From Colimorpha sp045576855 (GTDB lineage Bacteria; Bacteroidota; Bacteroidia; Bacteroidales; P3), in assembly GCA_045576855.1 (NCBI GenBank), contig JAZNHG010000035.1, positions 1 to 64,000 of the forward strand: 64,000 nt of DNA. Reading direction: 5' to 3'. Numbering within the stretch: the first letter of the stretch is position 1; each line of letters opens with the position of its first letter. A model generated the notes under the pieces. That model was not told the DNA's origin. It did no database searches and was given only the letters and a program-made list of their open reading frames with translations. This document shows, in pieces, positions 34,970 to 44,104 of the stretch. The translations under genes were made by a program, and so were the position numbers.

Positions 34970-36472
34970 TTATCGAACTATAAACTTGCCGTGGGCATCG
35001 CCCATGCGGTAGATATAGATGCCCGAAGGCAGAGCGGCCACGGGGAGGACCACCTCGCCCTCGCCGGCCTGTACGGGACGGCTCTCGACCAGCCGGCCGT
35101 CGATGCTGTAAACCTTCAACTCAGCCGCCTGGCGGGTGGCATAGGGCAGCGTGATGCTGAGGGTGGCAGGGTTGGGATAGGCGGCGCCGAGACGGCTGCT
35201 GCCGTCGGCCACCTCGGACACACCGACGTAGATGGGGCGGTCGGTGGAGTCGGCCGGGGGAAGCATATTGTAGATAATCTGCTGGTCGCGGACGAAGTCG
35301 TAGCCGCCGGCGCTCATATTGTTGTTGGCCAACGTGGAGAGGTTGAAGTATCCGTCGCTGCTGCCGCCCCAGCCCCAGTTCATGTGGTAGTGGGTCTCGT
35401 TGGCGGTATTGTAGCCGTCACACACCCAGGCATGTCCGGCTGCGTCGCGGCCACTGCCCGTACGGCTGGAACCGGCCATATAGAGCGGGCGTTTCATCAT
35501 CAGCTCGCGGCGGATGGTGTTCACAAAATGCGTGTCGGTGCTGCCGTTGCGGGTGAGGACCTGTCCACGGCTGTACTTGAAGTTGGTGGCCATACCCTCG
35601 AGGGCACTGTTATTGTTGGAGCCGCTGCCGTCGGGCGAGAAGGACATCTTGACCGCCAGGCCGAGGTAGTAACCCAGACGCGACACCTCGTAGCGACGGG
35701 CATAGTTGACGTTGGTATTGCCGTTCCAGGTGACGGTGATGGAATTGGGCATCGTGTCGTAGTTGAAGGCTGCCGAATCGTCGAAGCGGGCACCCAGCTG
35801 TTTCGACTTGGTGACACCGTTCTCCCGATAGTACCAAGTGTAGAAAAGACGGCCGGTGGCCTTCTTGGGATAGGCATAGTACTTGCAGATCTGGGCCAGA
35901 GCGGTGGCTACGCAGCCGGTGGGGCACACGCTGTCGTTGACCACCGGGGCCAACATATTGTAGTCGATACCGCGTTCGTCGCCCTGGTTCCAGGTGGTGC
36001 TGAGCAGTTTGATCATCGCTTTGGGGGCTGGAGCCGACTGTTCGCTGGCAAGGATGTCGGCCCATTCGGGATTCTCCTCGAGGGCCTTCTCGGCGTCGGC
36101 TGTCTGCACACCACTGACGAGTTCATTGTATCCACGCAACCACCAATCGGCTTGGGGCGGCACATTGCTGACATCGAAGACATTGTCGTCGGAGAAAGCG
36201 ACGACAGGTTCCGTGGCTGTGCAGGCGGCAATGATAATCCAACCCGCCTCGGGGGCGGAGAAGAGATACATGGAGGGTACATTGAGTTCAGCGTTGTACC
36301 ACTGGTAAGTCAGTGTCAACTGGTCGGCAGTGAGACGGCTGAGGTTGGTGTTCTGTCGCAGATAGATGGCTGCGACACGCTGGGCCTGGTCGACGGGGAC
36401 CTGCTCGGCGCGCACTGCACCGGCTCCCATCAGGGTCATGGCTACCAGAACGGAGGTGATGACTTTTTTCAT
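34970..36472 (-). CDS. C10 family cysteine protease (streptopain/SpeB-like) with T9SS type A sorting domain
   Basis: This 500-residue preproprotein has a signal peptide (1-22), an inhibitory Spi-like propeptide (~23-145) and a peptidase C10 domain with catalytic Cys187 (PTGCVATALAQI) and His347 (GHAWVCDGY), followed by WGWGGSSDGYF. The last ~70 residues are a T9SS type A domain (AYPNPATLSI, LKVYSIDGRLV, GIYIYRM, ending KFIVR). It should be exported by the Sec and T9SS routes and act outside the cell, like interpain or periodontain. It is followed by a strong terminator. Confidence 0.95.
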   Translation of the reverse strand: MKKVITSVLVAMTLMGAGAVRAEQVPVDQAQRVAAIYLRQNTNLSRLTADQLTLTYQWYNAELNVPSMYLFSAPEAGWIIIAACTATEPVVAFSDDNVFDVSNVPPQADWWLRGYNELVSGVQTADAEKALEENPEWADILASEQSAPAPKAMIKLLSTTWNQGDERGIDYNMLAPVVNDSVCPTGCVATALAQICKYYAYPKKATGRLFYTWYYRENGVTKSKQLGARFDDSAAFNYDTMPNSITVTWNGNTNVNYARRYEVSRLGYYLGLAVKMSFSPDGSGSNNNSALEGMATNFKYSRGQVLTRNGSTDTHFVNTIRRELMMKRPLYMAGSSRTGSGRDAAGHAWVCDGYNTANETHYHMNWGWGGSSDGYFNLSTLANNNMSAGGYDFVRDQQIIYNMLPPADSTDRPIYVGVSEVADGSSRLGAAYPNPATLSITLPYATRQAAELKVYSIDGRLVESRPVQAGEGEVVLPVAALPSGIYIYRMGDAHGKFIVR

Positions 36473-36538
36473 TGATAAATTATTGTTTGTTGTTATTTTT
36501 CAATTTTAGTATTTAGTATCCTTAATTGTCGTTTTCTT

Positions 36539-38011
36539 TCACTTCGCACGGAACAACAACGGTTCCACCCCCTGCCACATGACGAGCAGGGCGCGATAGT
36601 TGGCATAGTCCTTGGCCTCCACAATGGTGGGCTCAAGCTTGAGGCTGCGCACGACGCGCAGCTTGTTGCCACTCTGTTTCACACTGACCTTCACCTGCCC
36701 GATACCTTCATGGCTGAGACTGCGGTCTATGCTGCCGCCGAGTAGTTTCACTCCTTTGGGCAGCAGGTAAGTGACGTCGCTCTGTATGTCGCAGGCAGTT
36801 CCCTGCAGCGGGGCCACACGGGTAAGAGCCAGCCGGCTGGCGCGAAGAGTGGGGCTTCCCTGGACGGCAGGCAGCACCATGCGGAAGAAGCCGTCGCCCA
36901 GCGTGTCGAGCACGGCGTCGACCGTGCGCTTGTCTGTGACGGTACTCACCTCGTCGCGGGCTTCGCCATTGAGGGCGATGGGCGTTTTGGCACGCACACC
37001 GAGACGGTACTCCAGGGTGTCGACCATGATGCCCACCTCGTCGCATGCATCGCCAATGACGCGGGCTGTGTAGCCCACCTGGTTGAGCAAGGCGGCCAGC
37101 AGCACGGCCTTGTCGGTGGCGGTGCCGCACCCGGTCTGCCACACTTCGGCCGCGGTGGCGTGGGTATAGCCCAGATGCTCGGGGCTGATATCATTGAGGT
37201 GGATATTGTCGACCACAAAGTCGCGCAGGGTGACAGCATTGTCTCGCGGGTCACTGCTGTTGAGTTGCTGCATGGCAGCATCTTCGGCTGCAGGCAGACC
37301 GCGGTTGTCGAAAGCGGGCAGATACTCCGGCACACTATTGTAGAAATGGAGCGTGGGATAGATTGTCTGCGGAGCGGGCAGGTAACTGTCCACATAGTTC
37401 TGCGGCACGTTGACGGCATGCAGGCTGTAGCTGGTGGCGGTCTGCTCCACCGTGGGGTGGAACGAGAGGTACTCCGGGTTGCTGAGCGTCACGCCCAATT
37501 CCTGGTCAGCCGGCACGCGCACGTTGATTTCCAGCCGCTCTATGGGGCATTCACGGACGAGTGTCATCGTCTGGTTGAGCACATTGTAGCGGCGATGGAC
37601 GGTGTAGTCGACCACCACGGTGCAACCAATCTCCATACCGGTATGCACCATTGCCAGTTCACGCATGTGGTTGAAGCGTCCGCAGTCGGCGCATTCGGAG
37701 GGCAGCTGATAGATGAAAGCATTCTGTGGCATATCGACGCGGGTACCGTCTTTCTGCAATGTGTACACCTCGTTGACCGTCACCTCTTCGAAATCCGGAT
37801 TGTACACCACAAAAGTCTCCCCCTTGTCAGCATAGGCCACCAGGGCGCGGTTGCGCAGTATCTGCACCTCGTGGCGGTAGTGGTAGTCGCTGGTGCCGTC
37901 GGCATTGACAGTCCATTCCTGTCGCAGCAGCTTGAAAACAGCATCCGGGTTCTGAGCAAACGACACCGTGCAGAGCAGGGCCGTCAGAATGGAAAGGAAT
38001 ATCTTTTTCAT
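36539..38011 (-). CDS. Periplasmic DUF3857/transglutaminase-like protein
   Basis: This 490-residue protein has a signal peptide (MKKIFLSILTALLCTVSFAQ), an N-terminal DUF3857 beta domain (with a DGTRVDMPQNAFIY strand and GMEIGCTVVVDYTV) and a transglutaminase-like core with the Cys-containing helix TGCGTATDKAVLLAALL. The His and Asp of a classical triad are not obvious, so it may be non-catalytic. It starts 13 bases after the stop of the related 675-residue gene, so the two are one operon. The function of this family is unknown. Confidence 0.82.
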   Translation of the reverse strand: MKKIFLSILTALLCTVSFAQNPDAVFKLLRQEWTVNADGTSDYHYRHEVQILRNRALVAYADKGETFVVYNPDFEEVTVNEVYTLQKDGTRVDMPQNAFIYQLPSECADCGRFNHMRELAMVHTGMEIGCTVVVDYTVHRRYNVLNQTMTLVRECPIERLEINVRVPADQELGVTLSNPEYLSFHPTVEQTATSYSLHAVNVPQNYVDSYLPAPQTIYPTLHFYNSVPEYLPAFDNRGLPAAEDAAMQQLNSSDPRDNAVTLRDFVVDNIHLNDISPEHLGYTHATAAEVWQTGCGTATDKAVLLAALLNQVGYTARVIGDACDEVGIMVDTLEYRLGVRAKTPIALNGEARDEVSTVTDKRTVDAVLDTLGDGFFRMVLPAVQGSPTLRASRLALTRVAPLQGTACDIQSDVTYLLPKGVKLLGGSIDRSLSHEGIGQVKVSVKQSGNKLRVVRSLKLEPTIVEAKDYANYRALLVMWQGVEPLLFRAK

Positions 38012-38024
38012 AGTATAGTTTGCT

Positions 38025-40052
38025 TTACTTGGTCAAAATAACAGGGGTTTCAGACACCTTGAGCTGGGCCATTGCCGAGGCACGGAACGGTATCCAATCC
38101 TTGGCCTCGTAGCGGCGCTTGCTGAAGACAGCTTGCTCGCCGAAAGTGAGCTTGGCACCTTCGAGTTGGAAGCCGCAGCCGAAAGATGCAGCAGGGTCGG
38201 CCACACCGTCCACCATCGGATAGTGCAACTGTGAGGGCGCGAACGGCAGCTGTATCGTTTCGCGGATGTCGACCAGTCGCGAGCAGCGGTCGCTGAAGGG
38301 TTGGGTTCGCTTCGTCTGGCTGAGGTCAAAATTGAGGTGTCCCATCGCACGCTGATAGAAGTTACGCGCCGTGAGGGGGATGAATTCGATTACATCCTTG
38401 GTCACCGTGGCATACTCCGGGATGACGTACTGGTAGGTAATCTGCACGGGTTGCTCCAGGTAGCGGTCAGGGTCCGTGTATTGTATATCGACGATTTTAG
38501 CATTGGGAGCAATACGAAGCAATTCCAGTTCCAGATTGCGGCGCCATTCGCTCTGGCGGGCGCTGAAGATGCCGCGCACGGCAGCATCACTTTGCCCCTC
38601 GGCCGTGACAACGATAGAGCCGGCGAGGTTGCCCTCCTGGTCTATTCGGCTTTCGCCAAGGATGCGGACATAATGGTCTTCGGCAGGCGACACAGGGGTC
38701 TCCATCAGGTCACAGCCCTCGGCTGTGCCTATCAGGTAGCCCTGCTGCTGCTCAGCGCTGCTCCACAACTCTCGCACATTGGGCACCCACGTGGGGTCGA
38801 GCATGCGGAAACTGCCGTCGTGCAGCTGCACGGCACATACGGAGTGGTTGAACTGGTCGGCCGGGATGCGGTCTATACGTTCGCCAGCCATCGTCATAGC
38901 GGCGTAAGCCTTGAAACCGGCAGCACGCAACATAGCAATCAGCGTAGAAGCCTTGTCCTTGCATACGCCGCAACGGTCGGTGAAGTTCATTTCGGCATTG
39001 TGCAGCGTAAAGCCCTCGCCCTCGCCCATTGAGATGCCTGCATAGCGGATATTGTCAGCCACCCAGTGGGTCAGCGCGGCAATAGAGTCCATCTCTGTCT
39101 TGCAGTCTCGCACCAGTTCATTTACCTTTTTCCGCATAGCGGGAGTGGGGACGAATGAACCGTAGTCCTCGTTGACGCCGTAGAACCAGCGGCTTTTGGC
39201 CTGCCAGTCGGGGCTGGTGCTGAGGAGGAGCTTGCACTGGATATCATTGTCAGCCCAAGCGCGGGGTTCGCGCCTGAGGGGCATGATCTCATCCTTGTTG
39301 GTGAAGGTGTAGAGGCTGCGGCCCTCTTCGTCGGCGGCTTCGCGACGTATGTCCAGCTGGTCATTCTTAAGCATCCCGTGGAAGTAGACCTGATACTGCA
39401 GCTGCTTGCTGTCCAGTATATTCAACTGATAGACACGCTTCTGCACCGGCTGGTCGCTCCAGAAGGGGACGATGTCGTAGAAGTGGCCCTTCATCGGCGG
39501 CACATAGCGGGCATCATCCTCGGGCAGGGCGGCAAAAGTGCCGTTCAGAGAAGGCTGCTCGTCGGCCAACAGAGCGTAGGTGTACCCCTTTTTGTAGGTC
39601 CACACCTCCAACTCGTCGTTGAGGTACAGCCTGCCAACCTCGACCATCTTCTGGCTGGCGCCCCAGTAAATCATACGTGCAGGAGCGATATAGTCGTACA
39701 CCGGGACGTTGTTCTCGCGGCCAGGCCACACCAGCGTGTCCACCTTGTCGGTGGCGGCGCGGTGCACCAGCACATGGCTGATTTCACAATATGCCGACAG
39801 CGGGTCGTAGTCCACCTTGATAGTGCTGAGGCGTGCGGCGCCGGCATAGCTCACCACGCGGGTCCGCCAGTGCTTAAGCACATGACTCAGACCCGACTCT
39901 TCCATATACACACCCGTCGAATCGAAGAGCGTGACAGTCTGCATACCGGCATATCTACCCGGCAGGGCACGTTGCTGGGCATGGCCCGCAACACTGAAAA
40001 GTGCCACCAATGCGACAATTGCAAAGACTTTCTTCATCATTTCTTTCGTCAT
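38025..40052 (-). CDS. Periplasmic DUF3857/transglutaminase protein with intact triad
   Basis: The protein has 675 residues from the ATG at 40052; ATGs at 40040 or 40037 would begin directly with the signal peptide (MKKVFAIVALVALFSVAGHAQ). DUF3857 covers about residues 40-270. The transglutaminase core has Cys in DRCGVCKDKASTLIAML, His in FNHSVCAV and Asp in RMLDPTWVP, so it could be active. A C-terminal beta domain (~470-675) follows. It is the first gene of a two-gene operon with a shorter paralogue. The substrate is unknown; peptide or protein cross-links are possible. Confidence 0.85.
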   Translation of the reverse strand: MTKEMMKKVFAIVALVALFSVAGHAQQRALPGRYAGMQTVTLFDSTGVYMEESGLSHVLKHWRTRVVSYAGAARLSTIKVDYDPLSAYCEISHVLVHRAATDKVDTLVWPGRENNVPVYDYIAPARMIYWGASQKMVEVGRLYLNDELEVWTYKKGYTYALLADEQPSLNGTFAALPEDDARYVPPMKGHFYDIVPFWSDQPVQKRVYQLNILDSKQLQYQVYFHGMLKNDQLDIRREAADEEGRSLYTFTNKDEIMPLRREPRAWADNDIQCKLLLSTSPDWQAKSRWFYGVNEDYGSFVPTPAMRKKVNELVRDCKTEMDSIAALTHWVADNIRYAGISMGEGEGFTLHNAEMNFTDRCGVCKDKASTLIAMLRAAGFKAYAAMTMAGERIDRIPADQFNHSVCAVQLHDGSFRMLDPTWVPNVRELWSSAEQQQGYLIGTAEGCDLMETPVSPAEDHYVRILGESRIDQEGNLAGSIVVTAEGQSDAAVRGIFSARQSEWRRNLELELLRIAPNAKIVDIQYTDPDRYLEQPVQITYQYVIPEYATVTKDVIEFIPLTARNFYQRAMGHLNFDLSQTKRTQPFSDRCSRLVDIRETIQLPFAPSQLHYPMVDGVADPAASFGCGFQLEGAKLTFGEQAVFSKRRYEAKDWIPFRASAMAQLKVSETPVILTK

Positions 40053-40061
40053 TATTGAGGT

Positions 40062-40070
40062 GCAAAAATA
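40062..40070 (-). promoter_or_regulatory. Promoter -7 core of the DUF3857 operon
   Basis: TATTTTTGC on the minus strand ends 10 bases before the ATG at 40052; the close spacing slightly favours the internal starts at 40040/40037. Confidence 0.6.
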
Positions 40071-40130
40071 CAAATAAATTATGAATTGGAGGAAAAAATC
40101 TGCATTTCATCTCTTCCAATGTTCAGACAC

Positions 40131-40160
40131 AAAGAAAAGAGCACTGAAAATCAGTGCTCT
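40131..40160 (-). terminator. Terminator of tRNA-Gln
   Basis: AGAGCACTGA pairs with TCAGTGCTCT around AAA/TTT, followed on the minus strand by TTTTCTTT. Confidence 0.88.
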
Positions 40161-40163
40161 TTG

Positions 40164-40234
40164 TTGTCCTACCTGGATTCGAACCAAGACAAGCTGATCC
40201 AGAGTCAGATGTGCTACCGTTACACCATAGGACA
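40164..40234 (-). tRNA. tRNA-Gln (CTG)
   Basis: A 71-base cloverleaf on the minus strand: acceptor TGTCCTA/TAGGACA, D-arm GGTGTAACGGTAGCAC, anticodon loop CTCTGGA (anticodon CTG), T-loop GGTTCGAATCC, discriminator A. The outermost anticodon-stem pair is a T-C mismatch. CCA is not encoded. Confidence 0.92.
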
Positions 40235-40262
40235 TTGTCGTTTCGTCTCTTCGAAAACGGGT

Positions 40263-40271
40263 GCAAAAGTA
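40263..40271 (-). promoter_or_regulatory. Promoter -7 core of tRNA-Gln
   Basis: TACTTTTGC followed by ACCCG; the surrounding AAATGTTnGTACTTTTGCACC (in two parts) is nearly the same as at 52822-52830. Confidence 0.7.
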
Positions 40272-40320
40272 CTAACATTTTCCAATATGGCCAAATTTTT
40301 TTTAGCCCCGAAGGCGAGAA

Positions 40321-40378
40321 TTGGAAATTGAAATCTATCAATCAACTAGTTGCGGACTAAAAAATTTTCAATTTCCAA
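40321..40378 (-). terminator. Long inverted repeat after the outer membrane barrel gene
   Basis: TTGGAAATTGAAA (40321-40333) is complementary to TTTCAATTTCCAA (40366-40378), enclosing a ~32-base loop. It lies between the barrel gene stop and tRNA-Gln and could act as a weak terminator. The arms are built from 7-bp GGAAATT/GAAAATT-like units, akin to the heptad repeats. Confidence 0.45.
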
Positions 40379-40395
40379 TCCCCCGCAAAGCCCGA

Positions 40396-43029
40396 TTACA
40401 GGGTGTCTCCGGCTTCGCTCGAGCCCTCTTTGGCCTCTTTTTCGAGCTCCATCTTGCCAAAGCGGAGGGTGATGCCGGCCGAGATATAACGGCTGTTGGT
40501 CATCTTGTTGGTGCTGCTGCTGAGGAAGTAGGGGTTGGTATTCTCCGAACCGGAACCAAAGCGACCGCCCCAATTGAAGATATCCTGCACATTGACAAAG
40601 ACAGAGAGCTTGCGCTTGAAGAAGTCGCTCCGCACGCCCATATTGAGCGAATAGCGCGCTTTGCGGACACTCAGCAGGCCGAGGGTGGGCGAATTATAGT
40701 TGGCCGAGAGGTGCACCTGATACTGATTGAATATCTTGGCCCAGGCATTGAGGCGGACACTCCACGACAACATGCTGGTATCTATCACCTGATGCACACC
40801 CGAGCGGTCGTACTCCATGTGGTAGCCGTAGTCGTAGACGTTGGCATAGAGGCGCACATTGAAGAAGCCCGAGGGGCGATAGGTCATATTGAGGCTGGCC
40901 CCGTAGCGCCACGACGAGCCCATATTGTACGGCACCGCGTAGCTGACGATGCGGTCGAGATAGTCGTCGTACTCGGCATCGGTCAGCGAATTAATCTCAT
41001 TGGTGCTCAGACGGCCATAGCCTTCGATGCCGATATTGCCGAATCGCTCGAAGTATTTCTGCCATCCAGCCTCCACGTTGTGGGTGTAGCTGTCCTTCAG
41101 ATTGGGGTTGCCGGTGCTGTAGCTGTCGTCGCCGTAGCGGCGGAAGGTGCTGATTTGCTCCCCTTCGGGGGTGCGCATACGCATCGAGTAGTTGAGCTTG
41201 AAGTTGTGCATGTCGTCGGTACGGTAGGTGAGGTGCACCGAGGGGCGGAGGGTGAAGCCGGGGAACGAGCCGCTGTCGGCGAAGTCCATAGCGCTACGGT
41301 AGCAGTAGTCCTCGTTGTCCACGCCCACACCCAAGCCGCTGCTGAGGGTGAATCCGCCCCAGCGGTGGGTCCAGTTGACGTCGGCATTTACCTCGGCGGT
41401 ACCACCCACAAAGCGGTAGCTGCGCAGGGTGTCGACCAGCGTGCCAAGGCTGTCGTTGTAGCGCCGGTAGTCGTTGTCCTGACGATTGACGTCGGCCCGC
41501 AGGCCATAGCTCATCTCGCCGTCCTTGGAATAAGGGCGGTTGTAGCGGGCATCGAGGCTGCCACCGTAGCTATAGCTGCGCGTAAGCAGGTAGCGGTGCT
41601 CGTCCAGGTCGGTATAGGTGGTGTAGGTGCGGTCGTACCACTGGTCGTCGGCATTGTGCGACAGGCGGGTGTTGACGCCCAGACGCAGGTTGTGCCCCTC
41701 CTGGTCGAACTTCTTCGTGTAGTCGGCACCCAGGTGGCCCATCATGGACTGTGCGCTGCTACGGTTGCCTATGCCGTAGTCCAGCACACTGTCCGCCAGC
41801 CCCGTGCGGTAGAATTCCTGCAGTGTGGAGCGGTCGCTGAAGGAGCTGTTGTAGTTGTAGAAGCCGCCTCCGTCGACCGAGAGCTCGCTCATCGAGTCTA
41901 TTTCGTAGTTCATGCTGGCGAAGAAGTTGCCGCTGTAGGAGCGGTTGTCGCTGCTCGAGGTGTCTTCCTGGTACATGGTGGTGTCGTAGCCATCGCCGGC
42001 GGCATTGTCCTGCCGACGCATCGACCAGCTGCTGCTCGTATTGCGACGGTCGCTGTAGCGCCCCGAGGCGAAGAGGTTGAAGCTCAGCCGCTCCTTGGCC
42101 CACATGTAGCTGATCCAGGGGCTGGCGAAGGGCTGGTTGCTGCCATTGACGCCGAAGCTCACGAACTGGTTGCTCTTGATATGGGCCGAGGTGATGATAT
42201 TGATGACCGCCTCGGCGTCGGTGGCATACTTGGCCGAGGGGTTGGTGATGGTCTCTATGCGGGCCAGCGCGTTGGCCGGCAGGGTCTGCAGATAGGTCTT
42301 CAGGTTCTCCTCGGTCAGTTTCGACGGCTTGTCGTTGATCCATATCTCCACCGAGCTCACGCCGCGCAGCGTGATGTTGCCCTCCACATCGACCTCCACG
42401 CCGGGCGCATTTTGAAGGGCGTCCTCGGTGGTGCCGGTCTGGATGGAGGGGTCTTCACTGACGTTGTAGACCAGTTTCTCGCCATCCATCGCGTAGAGGG
42501 GCTTCTCGGCCGTGATTTTCACCTCGCTCAGCGTGGTGGCGCCGGGCTTGAGGCGCAGCGTGCCGAGGGCGGTGTTGTTGCTCACTCGGAAGGGAACGAG
42601 CCGGTTCTGGTAGCCGATGGCGCTCACTCGCAGCAGGTAGGCCCCGGCCGGCACCTCGGTCAACTCGAACAGGCCGTCGAAGTTGGTCGACGCACCCTTG
42701 ACGAAACTCGAGTCGGTCGAATCGAGCACCGCCACATTGACGAAGGCCAGAAACTCGCCGCTCACCGAGTCGCGCAGCGAACCCACCACCTTGAAGGTGT
42801 CGCCCTCCTTCACTTTCTTCTTCTGCTTCACCTGGCTGGCCTGCTGGCTGTCGCCCATTTGGCTCCAGTCGCGGTTGCCGCCGGGGCGCTGTCCGGGCCG
42901 CCCACCGCCCATCGGGGGCCGGCCGCCGGGCCCGCCACCGGGGCCGCCGGGCTGTGCTTCACTGTAGGTCGCCGCCATCAACATCACGGCCACCAGACAT
43001 ATCACTCGCTTCACATTGTTCCGTTTCAT
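40396..43029 (-). CDS. TonB-receptor-like outer membrane barrel (OMP_b-brl_3 type)
   Basis: This 877-residue protein has a signal peptide from ATG 43029 (MKRNNVKRVICLVAVMLMAA) and a Gly/Pro/Arg-rich segment (~28-55, PGGPGGGPGGRPPMGGGRPG). A carboxypeptidase-regulatory-like domain (~75-160, GSLRDSVSGEFLAFVNVAV), a plug (~165-280, VDVEGNITLRGVSSVEIWINDKP) and a large barrel follow. It lacks a TonB box I can identify. This family is common in Bacteroidota and its cargo is unknown. The frame is open a little upstream of the chosen start, but the signal peptide fixes it. Confidence 0.9.
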   Translation of the reverse strand: MKRNNVKRVICLVAVMLMAATYSEAQPGGPGGGPGGRPPMGGGRPGQRPGGNRDWSQMGDSQQASQVKQKKKVKEGDTFKVVGSLRDSVSGEFLAFVNVAVLDSTDSSFVKGASTNFDGLFELTEVPAGAYLLRVSAIGYQNRLVPFRVSNNTALGTLRLKPGATTLSEVKITAEKPLYAMDGEKLVYNVSEDPSIQTGTTEDALQNAPGVEVDVEGNITLRGVSSVEIWINDKPSKLTEENLKTYLQTLPANALARIETITNPSAKYATDAEAVINIITSAHIKSNQFVSFGVNGSNQPFASPWISYMWAKERLSFNLFASGRYSDRRNTSSSWSMRRQDNAAGDGYDTTMYQEDTSSSDNRSYSGNFFASMNYEIDSMSELSVDGGGFYNYNSSFSDRSTLQEFYRTGLADSVLDYGIGNRSSAQSMMGHLGADYTKKFDQEGHNLRLGVNTRLSHNADDQWYDRTYTTYTDLDEHRYLLTRSYSYGGSLDARYNRPYSKDGEMSYGLRADVNRQDNDYRRYNDSLGTLVDTLRSYRFVGGTAEVNADVNWTHRWGGFTLSSGLGVGVDNEDYCYRSAMDFADSGSFPGFTLRPSVHLTYRTDDMHNFKLNYSMRMRTPEGEQISTFRRYGDDSYSTGNPNLKDSYTHNVEAGWQKYFERFGNIGIEGYGRLSTNEINSLTDAEYDDYLDRIVSYAVPYNMGSSWRYGASLNMTYRPSGFFNVRLYANVYDYGYHMEYDRSGVHQVIDTSMLSWSVRLNAWAKIFNQYQVHLSANYNSPTLGLLSVRKARYSLNMGVRSDFFKRKLSVFVNVQDIFNWGGRFGSGSENTNPYFLSSSTNKMTNSRYISAGITLRFGKMELEKEAKEGSSEAGDTL

Positions 43030-43185
43030 ATCGTAATCTGTATATTGTATTGTATCATTGCCGCTTATAACGCGTATTAACATTTATTAGTATGCCCGCC
43101 CCCCCACTTTCTTGCAAAAAATATTTCAAATTTTCGCACCGGCAGCCAAACCCGCACAATCGCCATTTTCCCCCAATTGCCCCTG

Positions 43186-43225
43186 CCTGTTGTGACGCGA
43201 AAAAACGCCCTTGTAACCCACTGAA
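43186..43225 (-). repeat. Conserved 40-bp module of dispersed element (copy 2)
   Basis: Its reverse complement matches 34800-34839 at 37 of 40 positions. It is followed, in that orientation, upstream by the 11-bp array at 43236-43290, so the whole element is inverted relative to copy 1. Confidence 0.8.
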
Positions 43226-43235
43226 CCTCAAGCCC

Positions 43236-43290
43236 TCAACCTACCATCTACTTACCAACGACTTACCAACGACTTACCAACGACTTACCA
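43236..43290 (-). repeat. Five-unit 11-bp array (unit TGGTAAGTCGT)
   Basis: On the minus strand: TGGTAAGTCGT x3, TGGTAAGTAGA, TGGTAGGTTGA. The order and the last two units parallel 34735-34789 (x3, TGGCAAGGAGA, TGGTAGGTTGG). An imperfect hairpin (AACACCTT/AAGGTGTT with an inner CTAC/GTAG) flanks it at 43290-43322. The rest of the 448-bp gap between divergent genes shows no confident promoter. Confidence 0.85.
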
Positions 43291-43477
43291 ACACCTTCTA
43301 CAGTAGTAGTTGATAAGGTGTTAGCACGTATTTCGTCACCCGATGGAATGCCCTCTTCCTGACGGTGGCGCCGGGCACTCCACCCCCGGTGCGGAGGTGG
43401 ACACAAACTTTTTTTCCACCGCGGGTGTAAGATTCGGCCACCTTCGTGCGACTTATATACGACGAATCAAACCGACG

Positions 43478-44104
43478 ATGACAATGAAAAAGCACCTTCT
43501 ACTCGTATTGGCGCTGCTGGGCGGCGCCGTCAGCGCACAGCCCGACGGCTTGCGCCCCTTCGCCGAGCTGCAGGCCGGACTGCTCGCTTCGCGCCATGCC
43601 ACCACCCCGGTCTTCGGCGCCACCCTCGGCCTGCGCTGCGGCCACCTCGGCGTCGGCCTGCGCTACCGCAGTTCGCTTTCGCCCCTGCACGAAGCCGAAC
43701 CCGTGCGCGACCTCTCGCTGATGGTGCAGTACAGCCAGCCGCTGGCCCCGCGACTGGAGCTCTACGGCGGCGTGGCCACCGGTTTCGCACTGGAACACAT
43801 GCGGTTGACCTCCGGCAAAGCCACACCCCTGCAGCTCTGTACCGAGCTGAACCTCGGCCTGCGCTATTATGTGTCGGACAACATAGCCCTCACCCTCAAC
43901 CTCGGCTACGGGGCCCGGATGAGCGCTTCCGACTGGGCCTCCCTGGCCAAGCAGCTGCCCTACGACCCGCGCACCATCCCCACCCACGCTACCGCCACGG
44001 GCGGCGTCAGCATCGGCATACCTCCCAAAGTGAAGAAAATCAACCTGCCGCAGCAGCTCATCGTCGACGGCGCAGCCCCCATCCTGACGGCCTACAGCGA
44101 CTGA
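43478..44104 (+). CDS. Small secreted outer-membrane-type protein of unknown function
   Basis: This 208-residue protein (or 206 from the ATG at 43484) has signal peptide MKKHLLLVLALLGGAVSAQ. The mature part alternates strands such as FGATLGLRCGHLGVGLRYRS, LELYGGVATGFALEHMRL and NIALTLNLGYGARM, the pattern of an 8-stranded barrel. However, it ends with a non-barrel tail (KVKKINLPQQLIVDGAAPIL) after the last strand. No family is recognised. Its 3' end overlaps the convergent LRR lipoprotein by 13 bases. Confidence 0.72.
   Translation: MTMKKHLLLVLALLGGAVSAQPDGLRPFAELQAGLLASRHATTPVFGATLGLRCGHLGVGLRYRSSLSPLHEAEPVRDLSLMVQYSQPLAPRLELYGGVATGFALEHMRLTSGKATPLQLCTELNLGLRYYVSDNIALTLNLGYGARMSASDWASLAKQLPYDPRTIPTHATATGGVSIGIPPKVKKINLPQQLIVDGAAPILTAYSD

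Noticed and set aside
34778..36475. A 565-codon open frame on + opposite the C10 protease
   Set aside because: Antisense shadow; the protease catalytic motifs and sorting domain are clear on the minus strand.
40321..43080. A ~919-codon open frame on + opposite the outer membrane barrel gene
   Set aside because: Val/Ala/His-rich antisense shadow; the minus strand frame has a signal peptide, plug and barrel.
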